A program made the position numbers and the translations under genes. Under the pieces are notes generated by a model, which worked only from the letters and a program-made list of their open reading frames with translations, had not been told where the DNA came from and did no database searches. 64,000 nt of DNA from JAUVZL01 sp965603515 (lineage in GTDB: Bacteria > Hydrothermota > Tepidihabitantia > SM23-42), in assembly GCA_965603515.1 (NCBI GenBank), contig CBFDDH010000005.1:1-64000 (forward strand), written 5' to 3'. Position 1 is the first letter of the stretch; each line of letters opens with the position of its first letter. Shown one piece after another: positions 16,692-25,613 of the stretch.

Positions 16692-18555
16692 AAAAATGCT
16701 GGATAAAAATAGAACAAAAGAACAACTTATAAAAGAATTGACTAAATTACGCCAGCAGACTACTGAATTGGAAAAATCCTCAGCCGGACGTAGATATGGT
16801 GAAGAGAAAATCGACAAACAAAATGAGTTCTTTAAGAACATTATAGACTCTTTACCCTATGTTTTTATGGTCATAGATGTTAAAAATTACACAGTAGAAA
16901 TGACCAACACTGCTGCGGATGGGAGTGCTTTATCAGAAGGAGTAACCTGTTATGCTATTAGTCATCATAGAAACAAGCCATGTATGGGTGGAGAACATCC
17001 TTGTCCCATTGAAATAGCGAAAAAAACAAAAAAACCAATAGTTGTTGAACATATTCATCGCGATAAAGAGGGAAAATGTATAACTGTAGAGGTTTATGCC
17101 TACCCGATATTCGATGACAAAGGCAATGTTAGCAAGATAATTGAATGCTCATTTGATGTCACCCAGCAAAAAAGAGCTGAGCAACATTTGAAGCAGCAGA
17201 GCAGAACGCTTCAAATTTTGAGTAAAACAACACCAAGCATGCTCATAATTACCGATGAACATGGAAAAAATAAATACGTCAGCTCGAACTGTGAGAAAAT
17301 TACCGGATACACTCCTGAAGAGCTACATGGAAAAGTCGTATGGTGGGTTCATGATGATGACAGAGCCAGGGCAACAAAGATATTTAAAGATACATATAAA
17401 AGAGGAACTGGGCGCAGCAATTTTGAATACAAGGCAGTTAAAAAAAATGGAGATATATGGTGGGCTTCTTCATCATGGGGACCAATCTTCGATGATAATG
17501 GTACGTTCACGGGTGTAGTTTTTCAAACCTCGGATATTACTGCGCGTAAAATAGCAGAAGCTAGACTATATGAGAGTGAAGAAATATTCAGGAACCTTGC
17601 TGAGCAATCTCCCAATATGATTTTTATTAATGTAAAAGGTAGAATTGTCTACGCGAATAAAATGTGCAAAGAAATCATGGGTTACACAAAAGATGAATTC
17701 TATTCACCTGATTTTAAGTTTATGAGCCTAATCGCTCCTGAATATCGTGTGCAGCAAGAGAAGAATCTTAGTGCTCATTTTAGAGGAAAAGATGTCACAC
17801 CATCCACCTTTGCAATTTTAACTAAAAAAGGGGGGAAAATAGAGGCAATATTGAATACAAAACTTATTAGGTTCAAAGGTGAAAATGCTATACTGGGGAT
17901 CATAACAGATATTACCAGGATTAAGCGCATGGAGAGAAAAATCAGGAAATCACTTGGAGAAAAAGAGATATTACTAAAGGAAATACACCATAGGGTCAAG
18001 AATAATCTACAGATTATCTATAGTCTACTCAATTTGCAAGCGAGACATTTGCATGATGAACGAAGTAGAGACCTTTTCGACCAAACTAAGAACCGTGTAA
18101 AGACTATGGCTCTTATTCATGAAAACCTATATAGATCAGAAAACCTCATGTTTGTTGATTTCGGAAAATACGCTCATGTTCTGGCTACTCACCTACTTCG
18201 TTCCTACGGTAAGTCAACAGTCGAACTACAGATAGAAATTGAGAAGGTTTCCTTAGATATCGAAAGGGCGATTCACTGCGCTCTCATTATAAACGAACTA
18301 GTCACCAATGCAATCAAACATGCTTTTTCAAATGGCGAGAAAAACAAAATCCTGATTGTTTTCCGCACAGATGACGCGCAGTATGTGCTAAGTGTTGAGG
18401 ATAATGGTAAGGGACCACCTAATGATCTTGACTACATGAAAACTGAGTCACTTGGGCTCCAATTGGTTTGTGCTTTGACTAAGCAGTTGCATGGAAATAT
18501 CTCTCTTGATAAGAATCATGGGACTAAGTTTACAATTGCATTTCGGAAGAAATGA
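16672..18555 (+). CDS. Three-PAS histidine kinase (HisKA_2 type)
   Basis: ATG 16672 overlaps the preceding stop by 20 bases. ATG 16696, five bases after that stop, is an alternative start. The 627-residue soluble protein has three PAS domains. The first is Cys-rich (CYAISHHRNKPCMGGEHPC), a pattern suggesting metal, cluster or redox sensing. The HisKA_2 box is EIHHRVKNNLQIIYSLL, nearly that of the kinase at 2630. The ATPase has NELVTNAIKHAF and DNGKGPPND. It is coupled by ATGA to the large multidomain protein downstream, which starts with a receiver and is its likely phosphate acceptor. Confidence 0.92.
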   Translation: MVLSLSKKMLDKNRTKEQLIKELTKLRQQTTELEKSSAGRRYGEEKIDKQNEFFKNIIDSLPYVFMVIDVKNYTVEMTNTAADGSALSEGVTCYAISHHRNKPCMGGEHPCPIEIAKKTKKPIVVEHIHRDKEGKCITVEVYAYPIFDDKGNVSKIIECSFDVTQQKRAEQHLKQQSRTLQILSKTTPSMLIITDEHGKNKYVSSNCEKITGYTPEELHGKVVWWVHDDDRARATKIFKDTYKRGTGRSNFEYKAVKKNGDIWWASSSWGPIFDDNGTFTGVVFQTSDITARKIAEARLYESEEIFRNLAEQSPNMIFINVKGRIVYANKMCKEIMGYTKDEFYSPDFKFMSLIAPEYRVQQEKNLSAHFRGKDVTPSTFAILTKKGGKIEAILNTKLIRFKGENAILGIITDITRIKRMERKIRKSLGEKEILLKEIHHRVKNNLQIIYSLLNLQARHLHDERSRDLFDQTKNRVKTMALIHENLYRSENLMFVDFGKYAHVLATHLLRSYGKSTVELQIEIEKVSLDIERAIHCALIINELVTNAIKHAFSNGEKNKILIVFRTDDAQYVLSVEDNGKGPPNDLDYMKTESLGLQLVCALTKQLHGNISLDKNHGTKFTIAFRKK

Positions 18556-21500
18556 TGAAGAATGCTTTAAATGGTGAGATAGAAACACCTACAAAAATCC
18601 TTATAGTTGAAGATGAGATGATAGTGGCAAAAGACATGCAGGAAACACTAAAGGCTAGAGGTTATACAATTGCTGGAGTTACCAGTTCAGGAAAAGATGC
18701 AATAAGAATAATAAAAAGAGAAAGACCTGATTTAGTTCTGATGGATATCATGCTAAAAGGAAAAATGGATGGAATAGATATTGCAGGAAGAATTCACACT
18801 GAATTCGATATACCAATAATTTTTGTTACTGCATTAACTAATAGCAATTTGCATGAGAAAGCAAAGACTGTAGAGCCGTACGCTTATATAACAAAACCCT
18901 TTGAAAGTAGTGAGTTGTACACCAACATTGAAATGGCACTCTATAAACACGCTTTGGAGCAGAAATTGCGGGAATCAGAAGAGCAGCTAAAGATTATTTT
19001 TGAAAATGCTAATGATGGAATACTTCTCGCTGATATTGAAAGCAAGAAATTCCATGCTGGGAATACTAAAATTTGCAGGATGTTGGGTTATGACCTAAAA
19101 GAGCTACAGACTTTAAGTATGTCGGATATTCACCCAGAATCTGATTTACCTTACGTAATCGAACAGTTCGAGAAACAGGTTCGAAAAAAAATAGAAACCG
19201 CGCAAAACATTCCAGTAAAAAGAAAAGATGGGAGTGTTTTCTATGCAGATGTCAATTCTTCACCAGCAAATATAAGAGGAAGCAAATACCTGATAGGTTT
19301 TTTCAGAGACATAACACAACGCAGGCAGGAGGAGAATAAACGTGATAAGTTGATGCATAATATGCACGAGCGAATTAAAGAACTCCAGTGCATGTATGGA
19401 GTGAGTCGATCAATTAGCCAACGTATGACCCTGGAGGAAATTTTTCAAGATATCACTCTCATTTTACCATCAGCATTACAATATCCAAAAATCACACGTG
19501 TCAAATTGCGTTTTGATGATCGAGAATACATCAACCGTCCATTCGAAGAAACCGAGTGGAAACGGACCCAGGATATTAAGATTGACGGAAAAAACAGAGG
19601 TAGTCTGGAAGTGTACTATTTGGAACAGCGACCGCAAATGTATGAAGGACCATTTATGAAAGAAGAATGCAATCTCATCGATGGTATTGTCCGTCTGCTT
19701 ACTGAAGTATTGATGCGTATGCAAATCGAACGAGATCTGCGTGACAGTGAAGAAAAACTCAATATAATGATTGCCAAAGCAGTAGACGCAATCATAATGA
19801 TAGATAATCATGGCAAAATCACCTTATGGAATCATGCGGCTCAAAAAATATTTGGCTACAGCCCAGAAGAAATCATCGGTATGGATTTACATCTGTTTCT
19901 TGCACCAATACGATATCATAGAGATTTTCACAAAGGATTCAGGAAATTCAAATTGACTGGACAAGGGAATGCGGTCAATAAAACGCTTGAACTAACAGCT
20001 TTGAGAAAAGACGGAAGCGAATTTCCTGTAGAACTGTCCATGTCTGCGGTAAAGATCAAATATAAATGGCATGCGATCGGTTTTATCCGTGATATTACCG
20101 AGCGAAAAGAAACCGAAGAAAAAATAATTCGGTTAGCGTCCTTTCCTGAACAAGACCCCAATCCAGTCATTGAAATCGACGGTGGCGGCATGATCAGCTA
20201 TATGAATGATGCAGCCCGGTCGCATTTTCCAAACATTCACAGCTTGTCCTTTCAGCATCCAATTCTCAAGGATCTGAAGACGCACATTGGCAAACTCACA
20301 AAAGAAGGTAGTGATGCGATTTCCCGCGAAGTTGGCATTGGAAACCTGGTATACGAAGAGAAGATATGCTACTTTCCAGAAAGCAAACTCACACGTATCT
20401 TTATATATGAAATCACGCAGCGCAAAAAGCTGGAAACGAATCTTCGTAAACAGTCATTGATTGATCAGCTCACCGGTTTATATAATCGTAGAGGCTTTCA
20501 TACGTTGGTCGGGCAGCAGATGGATCTTGCGAGCCGTACGAAAAAAGGATTCTACGTACTTTTTGCCGACATCGATAGAATGAAATGGATAAATGATAAC
20601 TTAGGTCATCACGAGGGTGATATCGCATTACAAAAAGTTGCTGCATCGTGTAAAAACAGTTTTAGAAAATCCGATATTATAGCGCGCCTTGGAGGAGATG
20701 AATTTGCGATTTGCGCAATCGAAGCAAAAAAGGACAGTGCGGAAATACTAATGAACCGTCTGCGGAAAAATCTTGATATCTATAATAAAAAACGGAAACA
20801 TGATCATCAATTGTCAATAAGCATTGGCACAACATACTATGATCCATGCAAACCATGTTCTGTCGATGAACTACTTGAACAAGCAGATAAACTCATGTAT
20901 GAACAAAAAATGCTCAAGCATACTCCACAACTAGAGGGGATAAGAACGAAATCCCATATTTTATCAAGTGCAAGCGAGATACGACACCGAATCGAATCTG
21001 GTATCATCAGCGTATTATTAATTAAAAATAGCTCGGAATCTGGTAATTCAATAGAAGATTTATTGAAAAAAACCGATACCTGTAAATTCGATGTAGCATG
21101 TGCAAAAACAATTAGTGAGGGCTTGGGCTTTCTCAAAAGAAACAGTATCGACGTAATCCTACTCGATCTGAATTTACCAAGTCGTAATAATCGCCTTGAA
21201 ATACTCAAGAAAATCAAAGCGGTGGTCTCTCATGTGCCAATAATCGTACTAACTACGCTTGAAGATGAGGATTTAGCAGTTGAGGCGATACGTGAAGGTG
21301 CTCAGGACAGTATTATAGAAGAAGATATGGATATCAATACCCTTGTGCGTTCTATCAGACATGCGATTGAAAGAAGCCATGCTGAGCTGGAACTCAAAGG
21401 CAGTTTTGGCAAATTCATGATCGTCCTGGAAGAAACAATAACCACTCTTGCCAGCATTGTGGAAATGAGAGATCCGTATACGGCAGGTCATCAAAGGCGT

Positions 21501-22007
21501 GTTTCACAACTTGCACAAGCGATTGCCGAGGAAATGAATCTCACACAAGAACAAACTAAAAGTATAAAAATGGCAGCAATGATCCACGATGTCGGCAAGA
21601 CACAAGTACCTGAAGACATTCTCAATAAAAAAGCAAAACTTAGCAAAAAAGACATGAAGATAGTAGAAACCCATGCCAGTTCCGGATATGAGATATTGAA
21701 AATGATAAAATTTCCGTGGTTGATAACTCAAATTGTCCATCAACACCATGAAAGAATGAATGGTTCTGGTTATCCTAGGGGAATTACTGATAAGAATATT
21801 CTTTTGGAATCAAAAATCCTTGCAGTTGCTGATGTTATTGAGGCAATGATGTCAGATCGTCCATACCGTCAGGCACCGGGTATTGATAAAGCACTTGATG
21901 AAATCAAACAAAACCGCGGGAAATTATATGACCAAGACGTCGTCGATACCTGTATAAGACTATTCAAAAATAAAGATTTCAAATTCGCCAGTGGGGTCAA
22001 ATCTTGA
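18552..22007 (+). CDS. Multidomain c-di-GMP enzyme: REC-PAS-GAF-PAS-PAS-GGDEF-REC-HD-GYP
   Basis: In 1151 residues the order is receiver (D65), PAS (140-265), GAF-like (275-395), PAS (400-520), weak PAS (525-630), GGDEF (632-795), second receiver (820-935) and HD-GYP (945-1145). The GGDEF site is intact (IARLGGDEFAICAI, DID...INDNLGHHEGD). The HD-GYP site is also intact (MIHDVGKTQVP, HHERMNGSGYPRG). The protein could therefore both make and break c-di-GMP. The second receiver keeps the Asp (ILLDLNLPS) but has lost the acidic pair and the Lys, so it is a pseudo-receiver between the two enzymes. The frame ends in a REP copy that supplies GVKS and the stop. Confidence 0.92.
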   Translation: MMKNALNGEIETPTKILIVEDEMIVAKDMQETLKARGYTIAGVTSSGKDAIRIIKRERPDLVLMDIMLKGKMDGIDIAGRIHTEFDIPIIFVTALTNSNLHEKAKTVEPYAYITKPFESSELYTNIEMALYKHALEQKLRESEEQLKIIFENANDGILLADIESKKFHAGNTKICRMLGYDLKELQTLSMSDIHPESDLPYVIEQFEKQVRKKIETAQNIPVKRKDGSVFYADVNSSPANIRGSKYLIGFFRDITQRRQEENKRDKLMHNMHERIKELQCMYGVSRSISQRMTLEEIFQDITLILPSALQYPKITRVKLRFDDREYINRPFEETEWKRTQDIKIDGKNRGSLEVYYLEQRPQMYEGPFMKEECNLIDGIVRLLTEVLMRMQIERDLRDSEEKLNIMIAKAVDAIIMIDNHGKITLWNHAAQKIFGYSPEEIIGMDLHLFLAPIRYHRDFHKGFRKFKLTGQGNAVNKTLELTALRKDGSEFPVELSMSAVKIKYKWHAIGFIRDITERKETEEKIIRLASFPEQDPNPVIEIDGGGMISYMNDAARSHFPNIHSLSFQHPILKDLKTHIGKLTKEGSDAISREVGIGNLVYEEKICYFPESKLTRIFIYEITQRKKLETNLRKQSLIDQLTGLYNRRGFHTLVGQQMDLASRTKKGFYVLFADIDRMKWINDNLGHHEGDIALQKVAASCKNSFRKSDIIARLGGDEFAICAIEAKKDSAEILMNRLRKNLDIYNKKRKHDHQLSISIGTTYYDPCKPCSVDELLEQADKLMYEQKMLKHTPQLEGIRTKSHILSSASEIRHRIESGIISVLLIKNSSESGNSIEDLLKKTDTCKFDVACAKTISEGLGFLKRNSIDVILLDLNLPSRNNRLEILKKIKAVVSHVPIIVLTTLEDEDLAVEAIREGAQDSIIEEDMDINTLVRSIRHAIERSHAELELKGSFGKFMIVLEETITTLASIVEMRDPYTAGHQRRVSQLAQAIAEEMNLTQEQTKSIKMAAMIHDVGKTQVPEDILNKKAKLSKKDMKIVETHASSGYEILKMIKFPWLITQIVHQHHERMNGSGYPRGITDKNILLESKILAVADVIEAMMSDRPYRQAPGIDKALDEIKQNRGKLYDQDVVDTCIRLFKNKDFKFASGVKS

Positions 22008-22080
22008 ATAGTGAATTCGCCAGTGGGGTCAATCGCCAGTGGGGTCAAATCTTGAATAGTGAATTCGCCAGTGGGGTCAA
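21984..22080. repeat. Tandem REP array
   Basis: Two near-identical units of 49 and 48 bases lie head to tail. Each consists of one full REP copy with the prefix TTCGCCAG (core GGGGTCAAATCTTGAATAGT) followed by a truncated copy ending at GGGGTCAA. The first copy contains the stop codon of the gene at 18552. The array looks like slippage or repeated deposition of the repeat also found at the ends of the RAYT gene at 26739-27818. Confidence 0.85.
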
Positions 22081-22331
22081 TAACAACAGATGATAGATAC
22101 TGGATACTAGATATTAGTGGAAAAAATGGCATCACCAGAAATTGCATCTTGACAAAGCTCGATACTTACAGCCTCTCGATATACTCCTCTCATTACTTCA
22201 TCTCATTACATTCGATATTTTCAACATCTCGCCATCCTCGATATCTACGACGAGACCTTTGGTAGCGAATTCTAACTGAAAAACCAGTCGAGGCTTCAGA
22301 TTTTGTTGAATGAATGTATTGAATTAACCGT
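22081..22331. other. Non-coding gap between convergent genes
   Basis: No supportable gene or clear terminator is visible. The first 40 bases carry the TAGATACTGGATACTAG type of low-complexity repeat also seen near 1590-1820. The remainder is AT-rich single-copy sequence between the end of the plus-strand signalling island and the minus-strand GcvH-like gene. Confidence 0.5.
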
Positions 22332-23402
22332 TTACCAAATAAATCTTTTTATGATCTTATGCCACTCATCATCAGTGAGTCGCTCACTGATATTATCAAC
22401 TACTTCACCGCCATCCGTGATTGTAATTTTTGCATCGGTTTCAATTTCCTGATGGAGCTTCTCAAACTCTTTTTCGAGCCAATCCTCGGCTTTATTGCCT
22501 TTCATTAAATCGCTTATATCACGTGATAGCTTCAATTTCAATAACCAGCCGTTATTATAGGGATCTTTACGTATCATTGAGGGCGTCGATTCAACCGCTT
22601 CATTCTTTTCGATGATTTCTCCTTCAAATGGCAAAGACATGGCAATCGAACGTCTATCCTCACCTATATGCCAGCATTCTCCGTCCATTGAGATTGTTTT
22701 CCTATCGGGGAAATCGACTTTATTGATATTCCCAATCATGCGCGCAGCGAAATCATCTATCCCCACTTTGACTATTTCACCCTCAACCGCAATCCAGATG
22801 TGATTTGGCAAATAGTGCACATCATTCCTGAACACAAATCCTCTAACTTTCTTCTGTCTTTTTGCTATTTTCTGTCTTCTCTTCTGCAGATAAGGATTTG
22901 CCTCAATCGTATCTTGTATATATTGATCAACAACACAATGCCAGCATTCATAACTATTCGGGCAGATTTTATAGGAAAAATCGCCGGTTAGCATATATCG
23001 GCATTTTCTTTCTGTTGCTGGCAGCTGCCTTAATTTCTCTATCGCCTGAACGACCATGGGCAATTCAGAACTCGAACCACCCTGCTCCATGAGTGCCTGA
23101 TCAAATTCACAGTTCTTGCAATCATAATCTCTCGTACATATCCGGTGAGCAATGACACCTGCTTTCATCCAGATACAGGGTTTTTCCTGCTTTGAGGTTT
23201 CAGTATCCTGCACAACCTCTGATAACATGTTTTCCTCCTTTTCCTGACTCGATAAAAATTCTCGATATATTAGGCAATCCTCAAAATTACCTTCACATGC
23301 ATTCTGCGCGACCAATTGGTCCTTGGGTAACATCTTTCTGGTCTTGCATGCATTGCAAAAGACCATGCTTAGTTCTTCTAAAAATTGGCATTTTCTATTC
23401 AT
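22332..23402 (-). CDS. Cys-rich protein with a degenerate GcvH-like (lipoyl-fold) domain
   Basis: The second ATG (23402) is preferred because GGAG lies 6 bases before it and abuts the first one (23408). The roughly 356-residue product begins with three Cys-rich modules of the style CxxM...KICPNSYECWHC (residues 5-50, 75-105, 135-165), which look like metal or Fe-S sites. The C-terminal part (about 190-320) matches the GcvH fold: HIWIAVEGEIVKVGIDDFA, GNINKVDFPD, LPFEGEIIEKN, DPYNNGWLLK. The residue at the lipoyl-Lys position is Arg, so lipoylation is not expected. A sigma-54 promoter and a palindromic upstream site make it the likely target of the NtrC-type regulator next door. The function is unknown. 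Confidence 0.75.
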   Translation of the reverse strand: MNRKCQFLEELSMVFCNACKTRKMLPKDQLVAQNACEGNFEDCLIYREFLSSQEKEENMLSEVVQDTETSKQEKPCIWMKAGVIAHRICTRDYDCKNCEFDQALMEQGGSSSELPMVVQAIEKLRQLPATERKCRYMLTGDFSYKICPNSYECWHCVVDQYIQDTIEANPYLQKRRQKIAKRQKKVRGFVFRNDVHYLPNHIWIAVEGEIVKVGIDDFAARMIGNINKVDFPDRKTISMDGECWHIGEDRRSIAMSLPFEGEIIEKNEAVESTPSMIRKDPYNNGWLLKLKLSRDISDLMKGNKAEDWLEKEFEKLHQEIETDAKITITDGGEVVDNISERLTDDEWHKIIKRFIW

Positions 23403-23423
23403 TTTCATCTCCAGTTAATTATT

Positions 23424-23440
23424 ATGCAAGAATCATGCCA
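23424..23440 (-). promoter_or_regulatory. Sigma-54 promoter (-24/-12) of the GcvH-like gene
   Basis: Read on the minus strand, TTGGCATGATTCTTGCAT matches the sigma-54 consensus TGGCACG-N4-TTGCA. The invariant GG and GC dinucleotides have the required 10-base spacing. Transcription should start near 23414, only a few bases before GGAG and the ATG codons. Sigma-54 promoters need an AAA+ activator, and one is encoded immediately upstream. Confidence 0.8.
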
Positions 23441-23513
23441 AGAACCTGGCAGAGAAATGCTCGATATTTAATAGATTCTTCTATGATGCTAGATAGCTAA
23501 GATTGAATAGTTG

Positions 23514-23529
23514 TTGTATAATTATACAA
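23514..23529. promoter_or_regulatory. Perfect palindrome, probable NtrC-type enhancer site
   Basis: TTGTATAATTATACAA is a perfect 16-bp palindrome about 75 bases upstream of the -24 element, the usual distance for an activator site. A looser TTGT...TATACAA site lies at 23583-23601, about 70 bp further away. A 13/16 match (TTGTATAATTATAATG) overlaps the -10 of the kinase promoter at 25594-25609. The regulator of 23602-24975 may bind all three. Confidence 0.65.
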
Positions 23530-23601
23530 ATGCAAAATACGTCTATTTTTCAGTAGATTATACTGTATGTTTTCTTAACATATTGTTAATAATCTATACA
23601 A

Positions 23602-24975
23602 TTATTTGATTTTGGGGTTTTTTAACCCATACTTCTTTATTTTATTGTATAGAGTGACTCTATTAATACCCAGAATATTTGCTGATTTTCGAATATTCCA
23701 GTTATTGATCTTCAAGGTATCCATTATATGTTCTTTTTCCAATTTCTCGAGCGATTGCGGAATTTCTCTGATCGCAGCCTTTGTCGTGTCTTCAACTTTG
23801 GATGCAACGATATATCCTGGGAAATCACATACTTGAATCTCCAATTCATTGGCAACCACGATAGCGTGCTCAATTGTGTTCGCTAATTGCCTAATATTTC
23901 CTGGCCAATTATATTCCATTAGAATCCTCATTGACTCATCAGAAAGTCCGTAGATCTTCTTACCTGTATCCAAGCTGAATTTTTCCAGAAAATGTTCGGC
24001 TAGAAGGGGGATATCTTCTTTTCTCTCTCTCAAAGGCGGAACCTCAATCGCAATGACATTAAGGCGATAGTATAGGTCCTCTCGGAATTCACCATTCGCA
24101 ATCATTTGTTCAAGGTTCTTATTCGTTGCCACAATGATCCGGATATCCACTTTAATTGAATCTTTTCCACCCACACGCCGGAATTCCCTTTCCTGGATAA
24201 ACCTCAATAGGTTAACCTGGGTTTTCAGGCTTATGTCTCCTATTTCATCAAGAAAAAGTGTACTCTTATCTGCAAGTTCGATCCTTCCTTTATGTTGTGA
24301 TACTGCCCCAGTGAAGGCACCTTTTTCATAGCCGAATAACTCTGCCTCAAGTAAGGATTCTGGTATTGCACCACAGGCCGCCGTGATAAAAGGGCACTTC
24401 TTCCTTGATCCAAGATCATGAATTGCTCGAGCAACTAATTCTTTCCCAGTACCACTTTCTCCTTTAATCAATACTGTAGATTTTGTCGGAGCCACAGTCC
24501 TTATCATTTCAATAACTTTACCAATCTTTGGGCTTTTACCGATCAAATCCTGGAATTCATGCCGTTTATTCAGCTCTTTGCGTAGACGAATATTTTCTTT
24601 TATTAGACGCCGGTGCTCAACGAGCTTGGCGATAACTGAACTTATCTCTTCAGGATTAAAGGGCTTTACAATATAATCTGCGGCGCCTGCTTTTATCGCC
24701 ATGACCGCAGTATCTATTGTCGCATAAGCAGTAACGATTATGACAGGAACTTCCGGCTTCATCTTCCTTATTTTCTCAAGCACCTCAATCCCATCGATCT
24801 TAGGCATCTTAAGATCAACCACAGCTAAATCCCATTCTTCTTCTTTGATCTTTTCTATCGCTTTGTATCCATCTTCCACGGCATGGACATAATAACCATC
24901 TTCCTTGAGCCAATCACTCAGTGAGCTTCGCATAATTTCTTCATCATCCACTACTAAAATCCTATTTCTACGCAT
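23602..24975 (-). CDS. Sigma-54-dependent NtrC-family response regulator
   Basis: The 457-residue protein has a receiver (D54 in LAVVDLKMPKIDG), an AAA+ sigma-54 activation domain and a Fis-type helix-turn-helix (about 410-450, ANILGINRVTLYNKIKKYG). The AAA+ domain has Walker A GESGTGKE near residue 167, GAFTGA near 219 and the arginine-finger region FREDLYYRLNV. GAFTGA is the sigma-54 contact loop and is intact. It overlaps the archaemetzincin gene by eight bases. The kinase at 25614 is its probable sensor and the GcvH-like gene its probable target. Confidence 0.95.
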   Translation of the reverse strand: MRRNRILVVDDEEIMRSSLSDWLKEDGYYVHAVEDGYKAIEKIKEEEWDLAVVDLKMPKIDGIEVLEKIRKMKPEVPVIIVTAYATIDTAVMAIKAGAADYIVKPFNPEEISSVIAKLVEHRRLIKENIRLRKELNKRHEFQDLIGKSPKIGKVIEMIRTVAPTKSTVLIKGESGTGKELVARAIHDLGSRKKCPFITAACGAIPESLLEAELFGYEKGAFTGAVSQHKGRIELADKSTLFLDEIGDISLKTQVNLLRFIQEREFRRVGGKDSIKVDIRIIVATNKNLEQMIANGEFREDLYYRLNVIAIEVPPLRERKEDIPLLAEHFLEKFSLDTGKKIYGLSDESMRILMEYNWPGNIRQLANTIEHAIVVANELEIQVCDFPGYIVASKVEDTTKAAIREIPQSLEKLEKEHIMDTLKINNWNIRKSANILGINRVTLYNKIKKYGLKNPKIK

Positions 24976-25507
24976 TATTCTCCTTTCTGAGTCTTTTATC
25001 TAAGAACTCTTCACATTTCACACAAAATCTCTTACCCTTATTATCAAGGCTCATGATATTATTCGATAGATACATCACACACTTGGAATTACTACAGTGA
25101 ACCAGTCCATAGCAATGACCCAGTTCATGAAGACACACTTTCAAAAGCCTTTTAACCAGCAATCCATTATTTGCCGGTAATGAGTAGAATTCTTGTTTCA
25201 ATCTATTCGTCGATACAATAGCTACACTACCGCCTAACTGCGCTTCACCAAAAACAAATGTTAAAACAGGTGTACATAGATCAATATCTGTAATAGCTAT
25301 TAGCTTTTCACAATCAGCAGGTATATTCAATATCAAATGCTCGATTATTTTCTTGGCATAGTACTGATTTCTCCTTGGCTCAAAGGCGAATAAAGGATAA
25401 TCATTCTTCTTGATGACCTTAAATGGTAAGAAATCCAGCGATTTAATCAAATCCTCTAATAGTTCTTGTTCAATAGCACCTATTGTCTTTAAATATAGAT
25501 ATCTCAT
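24968..25507 (-). CDS. Archaemetzincin-type zinc metalloprotease
   Basis: The 179-residue protein carries the diagnostic archaemetzincin pattern. The zinc site HELGHCYGLVHC (127-138) is followed by CVM (143-145) and CVKC (162-165), which form the second, structural zinc site. Length and motif spacing fit the AmzA family. It has no signal peptide, so it acts in the cytoplasm. The substrate of the family is not known. Co-transcription with an NtrC-type regulator is unusual and suggests a role in that stress or signalling circuit. The start lies only about 8 bases downstream of the predicted transcription start. Confidence 0.9.
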   Translation of the reverse strand: MRYLYLKTIGAIEQELLEDLIKSLDFLPFKVIKKNDYPLFAFEPRRNQYYAKKIIEHLILNIPADCEKLIAITDIDLCTPVLTFVFGEAQLGGSVAIVSTNRLKQEFYSLPANNGLLVKRLLKVCLHELGHCYGLVHCSNSKCVMYLSNNIMSLDNKGKRFCVKCEEFLDKRLRKENNA

Positions 25508-25521
25508 ATTATTATATGATT

Positions 25522-25549
25522 ATTATAGCAATTTTCTACATAATGTCAA
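25522..25549 (-). promoter_or_regulatory. Consensus promoter of the archaemetzincin-ntrC operon
   Basis: On the minus strand TTGACA (25549-25544), 16 bases, then TATAAT (25527-25522), both perfect. Initiation is expected near 25515, eight bases before the ATG at 25507, leaving no room for a Shine-Dalgarno sequence. It is back to back with the kinase promoter, with about 30 bases between the two -35 elements. Confidence 0.85.
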
Positions 25550-25579
25550 TTTTTTTTACATATCGTAATCACCAATGTC

Positions 25580-25608
25580 TTGACAGCAAGCATTTGTATA
25601 ATTATAAT
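25580..25608 (+). promoter_or_regulatory. Consensus promoter of the NtrB-like kinase
   Basis: TTGACA (25580-25585), 17 bases, TATAAT (25603-25608), both perfect. Initiation is expected near 25614-25615, which coincides with the GTG start codon, so the transcript would be leaderless. The -10 overlaps TTGTATAATTATAATG, a variant of the palindrome at 23514-23529, suggesting feedback by the NtrC-type regulator. Confidence 0.85.
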
Positions 25609-25613
25609 GTCAT

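Noticed and set aside
21984..22080. Short CRISPR-like array
   Set aside because: Units are directly adjacent without unique spacers, and they match the REP repeat at the RAYT ends. No cas genes are present.
22059..22265. Open frame starting in the REP array
   Set aside because: It begins inside repeat sequence, has no ribosome site and no recognisable protein features.
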